NCBI GenBank assembly: GCA_026413225.1
Contig: CM048553.1
Coordinates: forward strand, 98,058,190-98,122,189
Direction: 5' to 3'
DNA length: 64,000 nucleotides
Source: Otis tarda
Taxonomy: Eukaryota; Chordata; Aves; Otidiformes; Otididae
The position numbers were made by a program, and so were the translations under genes. Below the pieces are notes generated by a model. The model made no database searches. It saw only the letters and a program-made list of their open reading frames with translations, and was not told where the DNA came from. This document shows positions 48,601 to 60,510 of this stretch, in pieces (the first letter of the stretch is position 1; every line of letters starts with the position of its first letter).

Positions 48601-51600
48601 CACAGCCTTGTTTTCCTTAGAGACTAAAGATTGATAATACTTGTGATCAATCTTGCTGTAAATATGCTATATGAGCATGTTTCTTTTCTAACAATTTATT
48701 TTAATTTTATGCAAAACATGCAATGACATGCTAGCTTCTTTGTAACAGCCTTGCATCATCACATTCAATTTTTTTTTTTTTTTTGTAGTAAGAGTTGTAA
48801 GCAACTTTTGAAGGCAGTGTTCTGGATAGCTGCTAGCAGAAAAGCACACCAGACCTGTGTCCTTAAGGCCAGATTGCTGTACTGCCTGACCTTGATACAA
48901 GAGTGTTTATGAGAGAGAAGACCATTTCCAGTTCTCAATGCATCTTTCCCCGTCTCCAACCAATTGCACAGCTAGTCGATTTGTACCATTCGCTGAAAAT
49001 TCACCTACAGATTATATATAATTTCTGAAATATTGTCAAAGCTTTTAATATAACAAAAAAGTGCCTCAACTTTCTCTGCAAACACTTTTTTTTTTTTTCT
49101 CCCCCATGATGGGAACAGAAATGCACCATGGGCTAAATCCAATATTTTGACAGAACTGTCATCCCAACACTCATCACTATGACACTTTCCTTACTTTTTT
49201 CACACTGAATAGAGTTCGTCTGAAGCACACTGGTAATGTGAATAATTGCAGTGTGGGAGACTCTCGGGTTCAAAGGCAATCTTGTTACCTTGCTGTGTGA
49301 GTGCTAGTTGTTAAAATTTGCTGTGGTTTCCTATTGTGTACAAGAATACTAATTACTTTAGCAGCACATATGCGTTCTGTTTTTCTCTGTTTTAAAAGGA
49401 GACTACAGTGACTGGAAATGTAAAAGTGTAATCATCCTAGGTAAATTGGACAGCACTTAAGCAATCAAATGTTAATGCAGTCTTGTAAAAGTAGTTTTAG
49501 GGAAATATTTCAAGCTTTATTCATTTGGATAGTATTCTCAAGAGCCAAAGTACAGCTTTTTTTTTTTTTTTTCCTGCACAATTGAGTCTTAAATATTGCA
49601 TCAAGACACAACAAAACAGGTTTTGCTAGTCCTATAATACTGCTTAAGATTGTTTTGAAAACAGCAGATTTGCCATCGGCCACCCAAGGCATCCATTAAT
49701 TGAACAATTAAAAAATAATTTCTGAGAGTATCTTAATTCCGTTAGACTGCAGTTGTCTATTTTTTTTAGGGTAAATTCATTTTAATAATTTTGTTTCTTT
49801 TTTTTTTTTTTGGTATAACCTCTAGGCTGTTCCAATGAATTGTTTTCTTCTAATGCAAATGTGAAAGAAAATGATACCATATCACAGAAAAGGCATTTAA
49901 ATGATTTTTAACTGTTTTAATTATTTAAAACTTACTTTTGTTTTAGATTGTCTATATTTTCATTTTCCTCTTTTTCTTTTCTTGTTGTTTTTTTTTTTAA
50001 ACCAGCTCTTTTCCTTGTTCTTCTCTTCCACTCTCCACACTCTCCACCTTCTTAATTTCTCACAAAGGGGATGTGCAGTGTCTGAGTGGGGTCCTCCTTA
50101 TCCCTGAATAATTTCCCTGTAGAGTTTGCCTTACTGTCTGTTTTCTTTTCTGAAACACATACTTTTTCCTATGAACAAGATGGTATCATCCATTCTGTCT
50201 TGTTTTGCCTTGTCTAACACAAGCAAGTATTATTTATTTGGGCAAGTAATTACTAATTTTGTCTGAGGAGCTTGTCTGTTCTCTTATTCCTCCCCCATAA
50301 CCTCAGACAATTTTTGGGAAGAAATTCAACAGTCATAAACTCTACAATGCAAATTATCAAGATATTCATAATCTACAACTGCTGAAACAGATAGGGACAG
50401 CAAAATAATATGAATAACATAATGTATAGACTGTTCATTAATTACCAAATAAATGGTATTTTCAGGTTTTGTCAATGATACACACTTGGTTTAGAAGGTT
50501 GTGATTCTGAAGGCACAATGTTTTAGTAATACTTTGTACTCTAATCAATGAAGCAAGAGACAACACTTGGTCATTTGGTTGCAGCAGTATAGCCAGAGAT
50601 GCTCCTTGACCAAGGGACAGGTAGCAGTGGCTGCTTGCTCACTTTCTGCTAGGTTGAGTTATGTTTTGGTGAAACACTCTATGAACATGAGATGAAGAGG
50701 ATGCAGAAGTACATAGCAGGTGTTTTCTTCAAATGGTTTGGGTGGTAGGTGGCAAAGAAATTGATGCAAAGCCTGGGGGATTTCTGTCCCCTAGAAAGGT
50801 ACACATCTGAGCAGCACATGCTGGCTTGTTTTAAAATAAACCATCTTCACCACACAGGCACAAAGGAAGTGGAACAACACTTCAGCTTCAGTATTTGGCA
50901 CATGCTAGGTGAGTTTGGCTCACTTTTTTTTTTTTTTTTCTGCAGAAACAGAGCATAGAAGTTGTGGTAAGAGATGTTGGGTTAGCACTGGTGAATGTGG
51001 CACACTGAAGCTGGTAGAAGATAAAAATGTCATTCTGTGTCCACCATGCAAACAACCTTTACTTCCCATCTCCTGCAGAAAGCTGAGATGTGTGTGTGTC
51101 TGTATCCATGTCCCTGCTTCACATTTCTACTGTACAAACTAGAAGTCCAATGTGTGGTTTCACTAACTTAAAAAGACTATTTTTAGCTAATCTCACTATT
51201 GGGGTAGCGTAATGCTGGTAAGGGGAGTATTCCTGCTCTGCTGGTTCTTTGTCATTGCTGCTTCAGTGGCTCTGAAAATGAACCCCCACTACTTCAGAGA
51301 TTTTTTTTCCCCTTAAAATTCTTATTTCCACTTGCAAAGCAGAAACATATTGTTTCTTGAATGTTACTCTGATTTTTTGAAGGGGGCAGAGAAAATGTAG
51401 TGGATGAGCTGTAAAGAAAGATTGGTTAAGGAGAGAAACAGGTGTAGTAGGTGTAGTAGGACCTAGTGGGGAGCTGAAAACCTGCAATAAAATAAATAGA
51501 AACACGTTCTGTTGGCTGTAACTTGCATTTATCCATGAGATTTGTACCCGGTGGCTGAAATGGGGAATAACTTACACTGCCTCACTGCCAGGACGTGCTA

Positions 51601-54600
51601 GCACTTTGACCGTGTCAGAACAAGTAGATCACACATGGGGACTCCCAAAATTACACCTCCTGTCCACAGCCTGTGTGTAACTGCTCTGTAAGCATTTACA
51701 CAACTTACTACAGGAATGGCTATACTGGGTGCCCTTTTAAAGAGCAATGGGATGGGGCCGAGCTTCTAGATTAAGAGGCCTAAATGTTTATGTGTAGATG
51801 TGTACGTGTGTGAGCTAAGTGTCTGAGCCAATGTCAAAGTCACTGCAGGTGACAGAAATCTAACGTGACATACGCTGGTACCAGCTGCGATGCTTGTTTG
51901 TCTCCATGGGACTGGTAGGATCTATGGGAGAGCTGTCCTGTTTTGTCCTGAGCTGGCAGCTGGAGGCGAGCAGAGCTGTCCCAGGGGCATCCAAATTATT
52001 CCCTGAAGAATCTTTTTTGCAGTTATTTTATTTACCTATGATATTTTATTTACCTATGATGTCACTCAAAGTCACCTTCACAGTTCAAGCGCTGGCAGCA
52101 CTGGTACTAAACCTACCTGCTCACTTCCACGTGGGAAAGGTATTTTTTTTGGTTCCTTATATCCGTTCGTTATTGCTATGTACTATTGCCAACCCCAGGA
52201 GAAGCTTGAGTTTTGAAAAAAAACAAATTGCTTTCAAAGTCACCAGATTTGCCCATCTTAGATTTTGTTTTATTCTGGAGGTACCCAAATGGAAGCAACA
52301 TGTTTGATGTACTTAAACCTACAAATTTGATTTCATCTTCAGGTTCAGCATTTTGGCACGTGTAATTTAGCGTATAATGAGAGGTTCACGTCTCAGAGCA
52401 ATGCATTTTGAGGTCAGAGGCAAAAAGCCAATCCCCAGCTACTTGTATCGAGCTGTACTTCAAATTCTCTGAAAGGAGTCAAAATGGAGAAGGCTTTCAT
52501 CATTTTTACTGATGTGTCAAATTATCACAAGGCAAATTCATTTCAAAAGAGGAAAAAAAAAACCCAAAAGACCTTCATATGGGTTTTTGCAGACAAATTC
52601 CTGCAAGTTGCTCTGTGCTGGTCAGCCCTCACACCACCAGAAAGTGTATGGGCTGAACAGATACTAGCAAATCATTTTTCATACCTCATTTCAGGTCTTT
52701 GGAGATTAATTTTGTCATAAATTTCGAAGCCTGATTTAATTGCGCTAATTATATTTTCTCCAGGGAGTTGATGGATTAGTACTTACCGTCTTCTCGCTGT
52801 ACGTAATGAATCACACTGAGGCTTTCTCTTATTCTCTTATACTGCTAAAAGTATAGGAAATTAGTTGCGATAAGCATTAAAGAAACATGTAAGAAATTAC
52901 CCTAAACCATTTGCTACATGTTTGTGCTCCTTTCATAGATCTGTTCTCACAGATGATGATAATTATTCCGTTCTTCTGGAAATAATTGCAGAAACTCCGT
53001 TTTAAATCTCTCTGTGGGGAATCCACTGAAGAGAGAACATATTTCAGACATGCAAGACATCTATGGTTCTTCTTCACATCTCTCTATTAACGTTTGTTCT
53101 CATCTATTCATGTTTGAACCCAACGCTGTAGATGTGGAAATCATTATGGCCATCACACTCCCCCATACTTGTGATGCCATCAGATGCAATCGTGTGCATG
53201 TCGGAGGTTTGATTTCACAGCTGTTGGAATTTGCCGCTGAATGGAAGCAGGGATTGGGTGACATCCTGTCACAGAATAAAGTTCATCTATCTCATTCAAG
53301 TGCCAGTCACCAGGGTGTCTCGTCTTTTGTACGGTTTTGGAAAATCACATTGGCTCCTGGTCTCTGAATGACCTTCCCTGCTCAACATTCATCTCATGCA
53401 AAAAAGCTTATAATCCATATTTTCTCATTTATGTGGAAAGAAAGACAGTCCACTCCCAAAATTAAGTGACCGTTATACTGGTGTGCTTTCTGTAATCTTA
53501 GTTCCTCCTGTGGATATTTTGTTAAAAAAGGAGTCTTGGTTTCTTGGGGTGAGGGAGGCTCACAGGGTCTGATTTCCCACCCCCATTCTCACGTCTCCTG
53601 TTACAGTTTTGCTTTGAAATCTTTCCCTTTCTCATTGGCTTTTGCAGTCAGAGCAATAGCTGAGTTAGGAACAAGTACATCCCCAGCTCAGCCTTGAGGC
53701 TAGACTGCTAGCTGGGGACTGTTTCTGACCCTCTCTGTGTCCCTCCCTTCCCATGTGCAAAGGTGAGGTCCCTTGTCCACTCCTTCCTGGGTGGTTGCAT
53801 GCCTCTTCATGCTGGGGGACACAGAGGTGGGGACAAAGTCTGCACTGAAGTGCTTGGGCAGTTGGACATTGTGTAGACTCTCACGACTGCAAGCACGATT
53901 TGCAGTCGCCAAGGGGTTTCTTCTGCTGGTGGGGGTACAGGGTGAGATGCTGCAAAGTACCGAGTCCAGCGAGCTCAGTTGAGAGTTGAGAAGGGGGGGC
54001 CCACATCTCTTTAGTGTCCTGAGCTGATGAAAAATGGATTTTGAAGGCTATTCACACTGTGATTTGTATGGTTACTCCCTTTCATAAATTGCATTTTCTC
54101 AAATGCACTGTCACCTAAAGGTGGATCCTTCTTTCAGATATGACAGTCATTTCCCCTTAATTAATCTTGATGATTTGTTCACCTTCGCGGAACAGATCTT
54201 CATGAGGAGGAAGAAAGGCACATCTCCTTCAGGAGCGAGTTACGAACACAGTAAATTGAAAAGCTGTGATGTTCTGTCACATTAACTCGGTCCCTACAAC
54301 GCAGCAATTGCACTTGATAAATGGCAACATTAAGAATAACATTAGAGAACACGCGCACAGGGTTGTGATGGCAACCGGGGTACCTAACTACCCGCTGCTA
54401 CACGCATTGCCCTCCTCATTTGTGCCTTCAGGATTGATGGATGTATAGGGAAAAAAAAAAATTCATTTTTTTTTCTCACAGTTGACAAAATATGTGGCTT
54501 GTAACTGGACCTTCTCTTGAGCTGTAATCTTGTAACTTTAGTGCTATGAAAATTTATGTGATTATGCTGTATTCAATATAGAATTATTTGATACATAGCA

Positions 54601-55390
54601 TGATTTATTACATGAATTGTTACACAATTATATATTTATTTATATAAACTATGTGTGTGGGTGTGTAACGTTACATAAACCCACAGGAGCAGTTTTCCAG
54701 GGTGTCCGTCACTGTCCCGCCGTTGTGCTGACACTGCTGTGAGCGGGAGGGTGACTGCATATTTAAGACTGCAAGTGGCAGCGAGCATTGTTTTTTTCTG
54801 CTTTTGACCTACCTTTCCCCAGTTCTGAATGGCTGGTACTCAGTGCTTTCTTTAAGCCTGTTAACTGGATAGGGCTTGCTTATGAAAAGTCACAGACATT
54901 ATTTTAAATCACACCACTGTCAATGAATCTCATTAGTGGGTCGTATTGCTATAGAGTCCTGGAGGTTTCTGACTCGAGCCGAAGCACAGACAGTTTTGAA
55001 TGATACATCCTTTGATATCAGGGCAGCCTTAAACAGTGGCAGGAGATTTTTCCATAGCCCTTGGTGTGATTTTCACCTTTTCATTGCAATCGATAGTAAC
55101 AGCACCGTTCCCACACAGCCTGGCAAGGTCACACGTAGGCCGACACTGACCACTTCCATTATCCCACCCGTGCCTTCCTTTGCTCTCTCTCCTATATACG
55201 GTTCAAATCAAACACTTACTTCAAAAGAATATATTTATTCTTCTTTAAAACTACCCTCGGATGTGGTGCCCAAAAAAGCTTGAAGCCATTTAAGCAACTG
55301 GAGTGACCATTAAGCAATTTAAGCGCTGGAGCTGGTGCCTATGGAGTTGATGTATACAGCCCTTCGGTTTCTGTGGAAGCTTCTTGGTTT
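45666..55390. other. Noncoding DNA, with possible conserved elements at the right end
   Basis: No exon or RNA gene was recognised. A 145-codon + strand frame at 46003-46440 and a 137-codon frame at 51894-52307 have no identifiable domain. T-runs occur at 48770, 49086, 49557, 49798 and 50924. From about 52980 to 54450 the composition is more balanced, stop-poor in places and rich in homeodomain-type AATTA/TTAATTAAT words. A near X-box (GTTGTGATGGCAACC at 54363-54377) lies there, which makes it the best candidate in the window for conserved regulatory DNA; this is inference only. Confidence 0.45.
52025..52060. repeat. Perfect 18-bp tandem duplication
   Basis: ATTTTATTTACCTATGAT is present twice head to tail with no mismatch, which suggests a recent duplication. 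It is in frame in the chance open frame around it, since 18 is a multiple of 3. Confidence 0.95.
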
Positions 55391-55545
55391 CCCTGCCCCA
55401 TCCCTGGAAGTGTTCGAGGCCAGGCTGAGTGGGGCTTTGAGCGACCTGGTCAAGTGGAAGGTGTCCCTACCCAGGGCAAGGGGGTTGGAACTGGATGGTC
55501 TTTAAGGTCCCTTCCAACCCAAACCATTCTGTGGTTCTGGGATTC
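55391..55545 (+). mobile_element. CR1 LINE, short 3'-end fragment (sense), upstream of TMEFF1 exon 2
   Basis: Landmarks are CCCTGCCCCATCCCTGGAAGTGTTCGAGGCCAGGCTG, GGGGTTGGAACTGGATGGTC, AAGGTCCCTTCCAACCCAAACCATTCTGTGGTTCTGGGATTC. It is truncated at both the 5' end and the ORF2 tail. It is in + orientation and lies about 690 bp before exon 2. It is complementary over roughly 80 nt to the antisense CR1 end at 56683, on the other side of that exon. Confidence 0.92.
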
Positions 55546-56194
55546 CGTCTTGCTGGCTGTACCTCTGCTGCAGGCTTACTGAGGCAGGAGCTGTGTTGGT
55601 GCTCCACATTTTTATGCAGCAGCTAAGACAGAGGGTTCTGGTTCATTATTCTGGCTCCTACAGTGCAAGCAAATTGTAATAGTTTAAACACACTTTGGTT
55701 TATTTTTAGTCTGAAGGATAGCAGTGTGGGCAAGGCAGAGGCTGGAAAACCCAGCAGAGAAATTCTCATGTTTTAGCTTTTCTTCTTCTTCAGGATTCTT
55801 GTGAGGAGTAAGCAAAAAGAGGTGGCAGATGAGAAACATGGGCTAGGGCTTGTGTAAAGGACCTGACTCCTGCTAGGTATAATTTCTGCAGAGGAAGGTT
55901 TTGTACTGGTGGCATCCCTGGCAGGAGGGACATGGAAGGGAATTTGGGCAGAGTAAACATGCACCTGCTCTGTATCTGTTTGTGTGGTGAGGCGGCGTTT
56001 AGCCACAGCTGCGGAGCCAACCAGGCAAAGCTGCCTCAGGGGAGCAGGACCTGTCCCTGGGGAGCAGGATGGAGCCCACACAGGGCAGCTCGGGGGACAG
56101 CTCTGGCTTCTTTCCTTTAATTTCCATACAGGGGAAGGGAGCGGGGAGGCTCAATGGATTTAAGGATAATGCAGTCTCCAAATCAACTCATCTT
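55546..56194. other. GC-richer noncoding DNA upstream of TMEFF1 exon 2
   Basis: The stretch from about 55920 to 56150 is GC-richer than its surroundings (CTGCGGAGCC, GGGGAGCAGG words) but has few CpG and does not look like a CpG-island promoter. The short frames on either strand resemble no family. I treat it as intronic. Confidence 0.55.
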
Positions 56195-56236
56195 ACAGTT
56201 TTCTTTCTGTCTCCTTTTTCTATTTTTTTTTTGCAG
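56195..56236 (+). other. TMEFF1: 3' splice site of TMEFF1 exon 2 (polypyrimidine tract and AG)
   Basis: A long pyrimidine tract (TTTTCTTTCTGTCTCCTTTTTC and T-run) ends in TTTGCAG immediately before the coding sequence. It is a strong, canonical acceptor and fixes the left edge of the exon. Confidence 0.9.
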
Positions 56237-56346
56237 AGTTAAATGTAAGGGAATCCGACGTAAGGGTGTGTGACGAATCATCATGTAAATACGGAGGCGT
56301 GTGCAAGGAAGAGGGTGATGGCTTGAAATGTGCGTGTCAGTTCCAG
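56237..56346 (+). CDS. TMEFF1: TMEFF1 (tomoregulin-1) coding exon 2: first half of follistatin module 1
   Basis: The exon starts with AG, completing a codon split by the upstream intron (phase 1; GAG = Glu by homology), then reads 36 full codons beginning LNVRESDVRVCDESSCKYGG and ending CACQFQ. It ends at a codon boundary before GTAAGG. Five cysteines (residues 11, 16, 22, 31, 33 of the exon) form the EGF/follistatin N-terminal half of a follistatin module. The sequence agrees with vertebrate TMEFF1 (NVRESDVRVCDESSCKYGG, as I recall it). TMEFF1 is a type I membrane protein with two follistatin modules, an EGF-like domain and a short tail; it is reported to antagonise Nodal signalling through Cripto in frog embryos and is mainly neural in mammals. 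The start codon and signal peptide lie in exon 1, not seen here. The exon is flanked by inverted CR1 ends. Confidence 0.94.
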
Positions 56347-59300
56347 GTAAGGGCTGCTCACCTTTTTGTTTGCCGTTTCTGACCAGTCTTCAAGTATATT
56401 GAAGTATTTGTGGAATTGCCGCTTTAAAAATTTCACTCATCAACAAGCTTCTATAAACATAACCATAAGCTTCTTTTTTAATTGCACTGATTGGGGCAGT
56501 ATGTGACTGAACTTTACCAGGGTGTGCTCAGGGAACAAGTGGTGAGTGTAGCATCACGTTTGCTCCCCACACCAGTTTGATAAGTCAGCCGTCAGCTCAG
56601 GGTGACGTGGGGAAGAACCGAGGGCCACCATGTGCCGGGCACCTATAGACTCCGTGACCAGCACGAGCAGAGGTGGGGAGCACATAGAATCATAGAGTGG
56701 TTTGGGTTGGAAGAGACCTTTAAAGGTCATCTAGTCCAACCTCCCTTCTATGGCTAGGGACACCTTGGGTGCAGTGTGACACCCACTCTCTGCCTCCATG
56801 CCTTGCCTCATCCTGCCCCAAGACCCTAGATGGGAGGGGAGGTGACCCGCAGCAGTGTGGCCAAGCGTTGTCATGCACACCAGATGAAGCTTTATAAATT
56901 AAACAAAGTGCTTATTACGGATTACTTACTCTAATGTCAGTATTTGGAGGATTCCTCCTCACTCTGCTGCTGGCCAAATGTGGTACATTAGACCCTGGAA
57001 GATCTTAAGGTATTTTGAGAGTCAGGTAATGACAGGATCACCAGTGATCATAAAGTTTACGAATGAAAATAGTGAATTAGTCCTACTTTGATCTTAAAAA
57101 ATCCTCTGAACTTTAAAAAGTCATAAATAGCAAGATCAAGTTGCTTCATTGGTTTTTGAGCCTTTAGTTTACAGTTTTTATAACTATCATAGCAATCCTT
57201 CCTTCCCTCCCACTCCTCACTTTTTAGACAAAAGAGAATACTGAAGTTCTTTCTTTTTACAATTTATAGCCAGGACAAACATACCAAATATTATGAGACT
57301 CCTGGTAAAACTGCAAGAGATGGCAGTGTTATCAACCAACCCTGGAGTGGGCTATCCTTTGGTGTTTTAAAAATAATCTTGTGTTCTGTTTCCAATAAAT
57401 AATAAATCAAGGGGAACCAGAATAGCAACAGTGCACCATGTGTGATCTTACATTGGTTTTGGATTCCAGCGTTTCAGGGCTGGCTTTTGATGTGGTGTTG
57501 TTCAGGTGGGTACCTATGCTGGGGGGCATCCTGCAGCTTACGTCTCATAAGAACAATGGGATCTAACTGCCTTTTACAGGGAGAAAAAAATTCTTAGGAG
57601 AAGGGGTTTATTCATCAGCCTTCACTCTAGCTGTAACTTTCATTTATGAAAAATAATAAAATCAAAACCCAGAAATTATTAAAAAAAAGGAAAAAAAAAT
57701 TCAACCCTAGCCTAAACAAAGGTTTCATTTATTTTCTGTAGGTAGTAAATTTTATGACTTCCTAATATCCAGGTCATGAGGACTAAAATGGAAACTGGCC
57801 CATATAAGAAGCTGATACTTTTTCTTGAAGAACCCATTTTTAAAACCAGTATTATTTTTAGGCTAATTGTAGTTCCCCTGTACTGAAAAATTAATCCTGT
57901 ACTCTAAGGAAAGAAGTCTTAACGATGACGAGAAGGTATTCAGACATAGCAGGTTGAATTCTTCCTGTAACTCTCAACCTTAATTATTCAGCTGCAGCTA
58001 GCACCACCTCAGAGTGGCACGGCTGTTCGCAGCCACCCTCAAGCTAAGGCCATGGCTGGCACAAACCGTCCCTTCAATTCAGGAAAACGCATAGAGATTT
58101 CGGTTCCCTTCCAGATATCACTGTTCCCTCCTCCTCCTCCTTATCTGCCACCACTCCTGACTTGGCAGCATTTCTTAACTGTTTGGTCTTCTAAAACTTT
58201 AAATTATGACCTGTAGTTTTTCCTCCTAGGATCCCCTTCGGAGACGACTGGCTGCCAGATTTCAGTGTTGCCACTGAAGCGGCTATAATGTTGTGGCAGC
58301 AAGAGTTCTGCAGGCCGTGACCTCTCTGAACACCTTGTAGGCTTTCTCTGTCTTGCCAGGTCGTCTAACATAAAGCGAGATACCGAAGTTTGATTCCCCA
58401 GAATCAAATTTACGAATTAGACCATAGGAGAGGTGCTGAAGGATTCAGTTGTGCTCGCTTGCAGTGACCTTAATGATAGCCTGACTTTCTTCAGGTCTAG
58501 TCAGTCCTTCTCATTATAATGGAGGTGGGGGATAACACGATAATGTTTTACAAAGCCTAAACTAAAAAGCGATCAACACCTAGGGAGTGTGTAATGGACT
58601 GCCGTGGGGAGGTGAGAGAGAGCTGGTGCAGGGCTCTTCTTCGATCTCAGTCAGAAAGGCTCGACAATAAATGGTTTAATAAGATAACTGCTTTAATAAG
58701 ACAGAATAGGAAAAGGAATACAGATAGCGAGTAAACCTTAAATCTCTTTGGATGCTGGGCACCCTGCAATCATGCAGGACTGGATGGAGCCCAGATGAAT
58801 TTTCCCACGGGACGCTGTGCAGAGCAGATCCTGTCCATGGAGAGATGCTCTCCCTTTTGGTCATTCATGCTATTATAGGATTTCATCACAAGAAAATAAC
58901 TCTTTTCCTAAAGGACGTTTGCATGAGAACTTCTGGGTGCACTGTACCAAATTGCTAAAGTCTTACCAAACTGTAAAAAAGGAATCACTTTGCCTTTCAT
59001 TTTCTATCCTCAGGACAGAAGCTGCTACTTTAAAACACCACACAGCAACTTTAAGATTGCATGGAGAATTATCTCTAGGAAAGTAGTGTTCCCCCCAAGA
59101 GTTGCCTGTTTAATTATTCCCTGGAAGTGACTGTTCAGTGTGAGATATGACAGGACTGACAGTTGAACGTCTGAGAGCTACTCACTATAGGAAAGTATAA
59201 CAAAACTGTTAGAAGTAATGTTCAGAGCTGGCAGCATGATTTATTTCTGTCTGTGCGTGCTTAGTTCATTCTCAGTTGGTCACCTATGGCAGGATTACAG

Positions 59301-60510
59301 AGGAGGAAGGGTAGTTCCCTTCAAAACTGTGTTTTTAAAATTGAGTATTTTGAGGTTTGTGTACGCCAAAGCACAAGGAAACCGTTCTGTCAGAGAATGT
59401 CATTTGGAATTTGGAGAAGAAAATCTTGTCCTTTCAGGGCAGTTTAGCTTAACTAATGCTGCTGCTTCTGTGTGAATTCTCACTGGTTGAACTCTACCAG
59501 TTTAATCATACACTTCATATGGTTAAGAAATTTGGTGGCTAGTCTGTATCTTTCTTCATTGCTTTTTGTCCTTTGGGTTTGGTTTTTTTTTTGCCTTTAG
59601 GGTTTTAAAGATGCAAAAGGTGTCTGGAATGATAGTTACCATTGCAGCCCCAAAGAGGGCAAGGTCTCTCCTTTTCCATGCAGTGAATTGGGGTTTGCAT
59701 CTCCAGTTCAGCAGGGAGCAGTGCAGCACTGGGAGGTGTTGGGCGGATTGGTGGTCTCTGTGTGTTTCCCAGTGTTGTAATGCACTTTATACATACAAGG
59801 GCTGTATAACCCATCTTTCTTAGAATGTAAGAAAATAGCAAAATACAGGCTGCTCACTCCAAAGTCATTCTGAATTATAGATTTTCCTTTCTTTCTTTTT
59901 ATTAAATATACCAGTGCTACTGACTTGGAGCTTAACATTTTTCGGCATAGTAATACAAAAGCATTATTATAGTTGTTGACCAAGTAAAACAGACTCATGA
60001 TGCTCATGAATTTAACAGGGATTGTGATTGTTTTCCATCTCCCTTGAAAGATCATTCTATGACCAAAATGATCAACAAATCTCCCCTGAAGCACTGTTCA
60101 CCTTAAATTTTCCTGTGATTGGTTTCATCCCTCTGTGCCTAGTCATACATTCTTGTATTATCTTGAAGAAGTTTTCTCCTTCCTCATGTTTATCCTTCAA
60201 ATATTTCTAGATGCTTGTCATATTCCCTCTAGCCATTACTAAGTCCCACCATAGTTATTTTGTTCTTTTAATCTCTCCTGCTGAATTCCTATGTTCAGCC
60301 CATACGGACTTGGACTATTATTTCAGTGATCCAAAAGGAATACATACGGTGATATTGAGAAATGTATTTTAAATTTTCCTTTGGTGAACAGGGTTATAAG
60401 TTACTGCTAGTAATGCATATTTACACAACCATCTTCCCGTATATTAATATGCAGTTCAGATCAATCATATGATTTTATACAACTGAGTTACTTTATAATT
60501 TCCTTTTCAG
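56347..60510 (+). other. TMEFF1: TMEFF1 intron 2 (phase 0, 4164 bp)
   Basis: It begins GTAAGG and ends TTCCTTTTCAG, and joins the two exons in frame. Apart from the antisense CR1 end at 56683-56764, I recognise no element. A-rich runs lie at 57660-57705. Open frames of 60-128 codons at 58752-60094 have no domain and are read as chance. No alternative exon was identified. Confidence 0.88.
56683..56764 (-). mobile_element. CR1 LINE 3' terminus (antisense), inside TMEFF1 intron 2
   Basis: The + strand shows the antisense end CATAGAATCATAGAGTGGTTTGGGTTGGAAGAGACCTTTAAAGGTCATCTAGTCCAACCTCCC, followed by GGCTAGGGACACC. It is a severely 5'-truncated CR1 in the opposite orientation to the gene. Similarity fades after about 56764, and the true end could extend somewhat further. 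Confidence 0.92.

Noticed and set aside
49350..49375. CTTTAGCAGCACATATGCG, resembling the 5' part of U6 snRNA
   Set aside because: The match covers only about 16 nt with two differences, and the following sequence bears no resemblance to the rest of U6.
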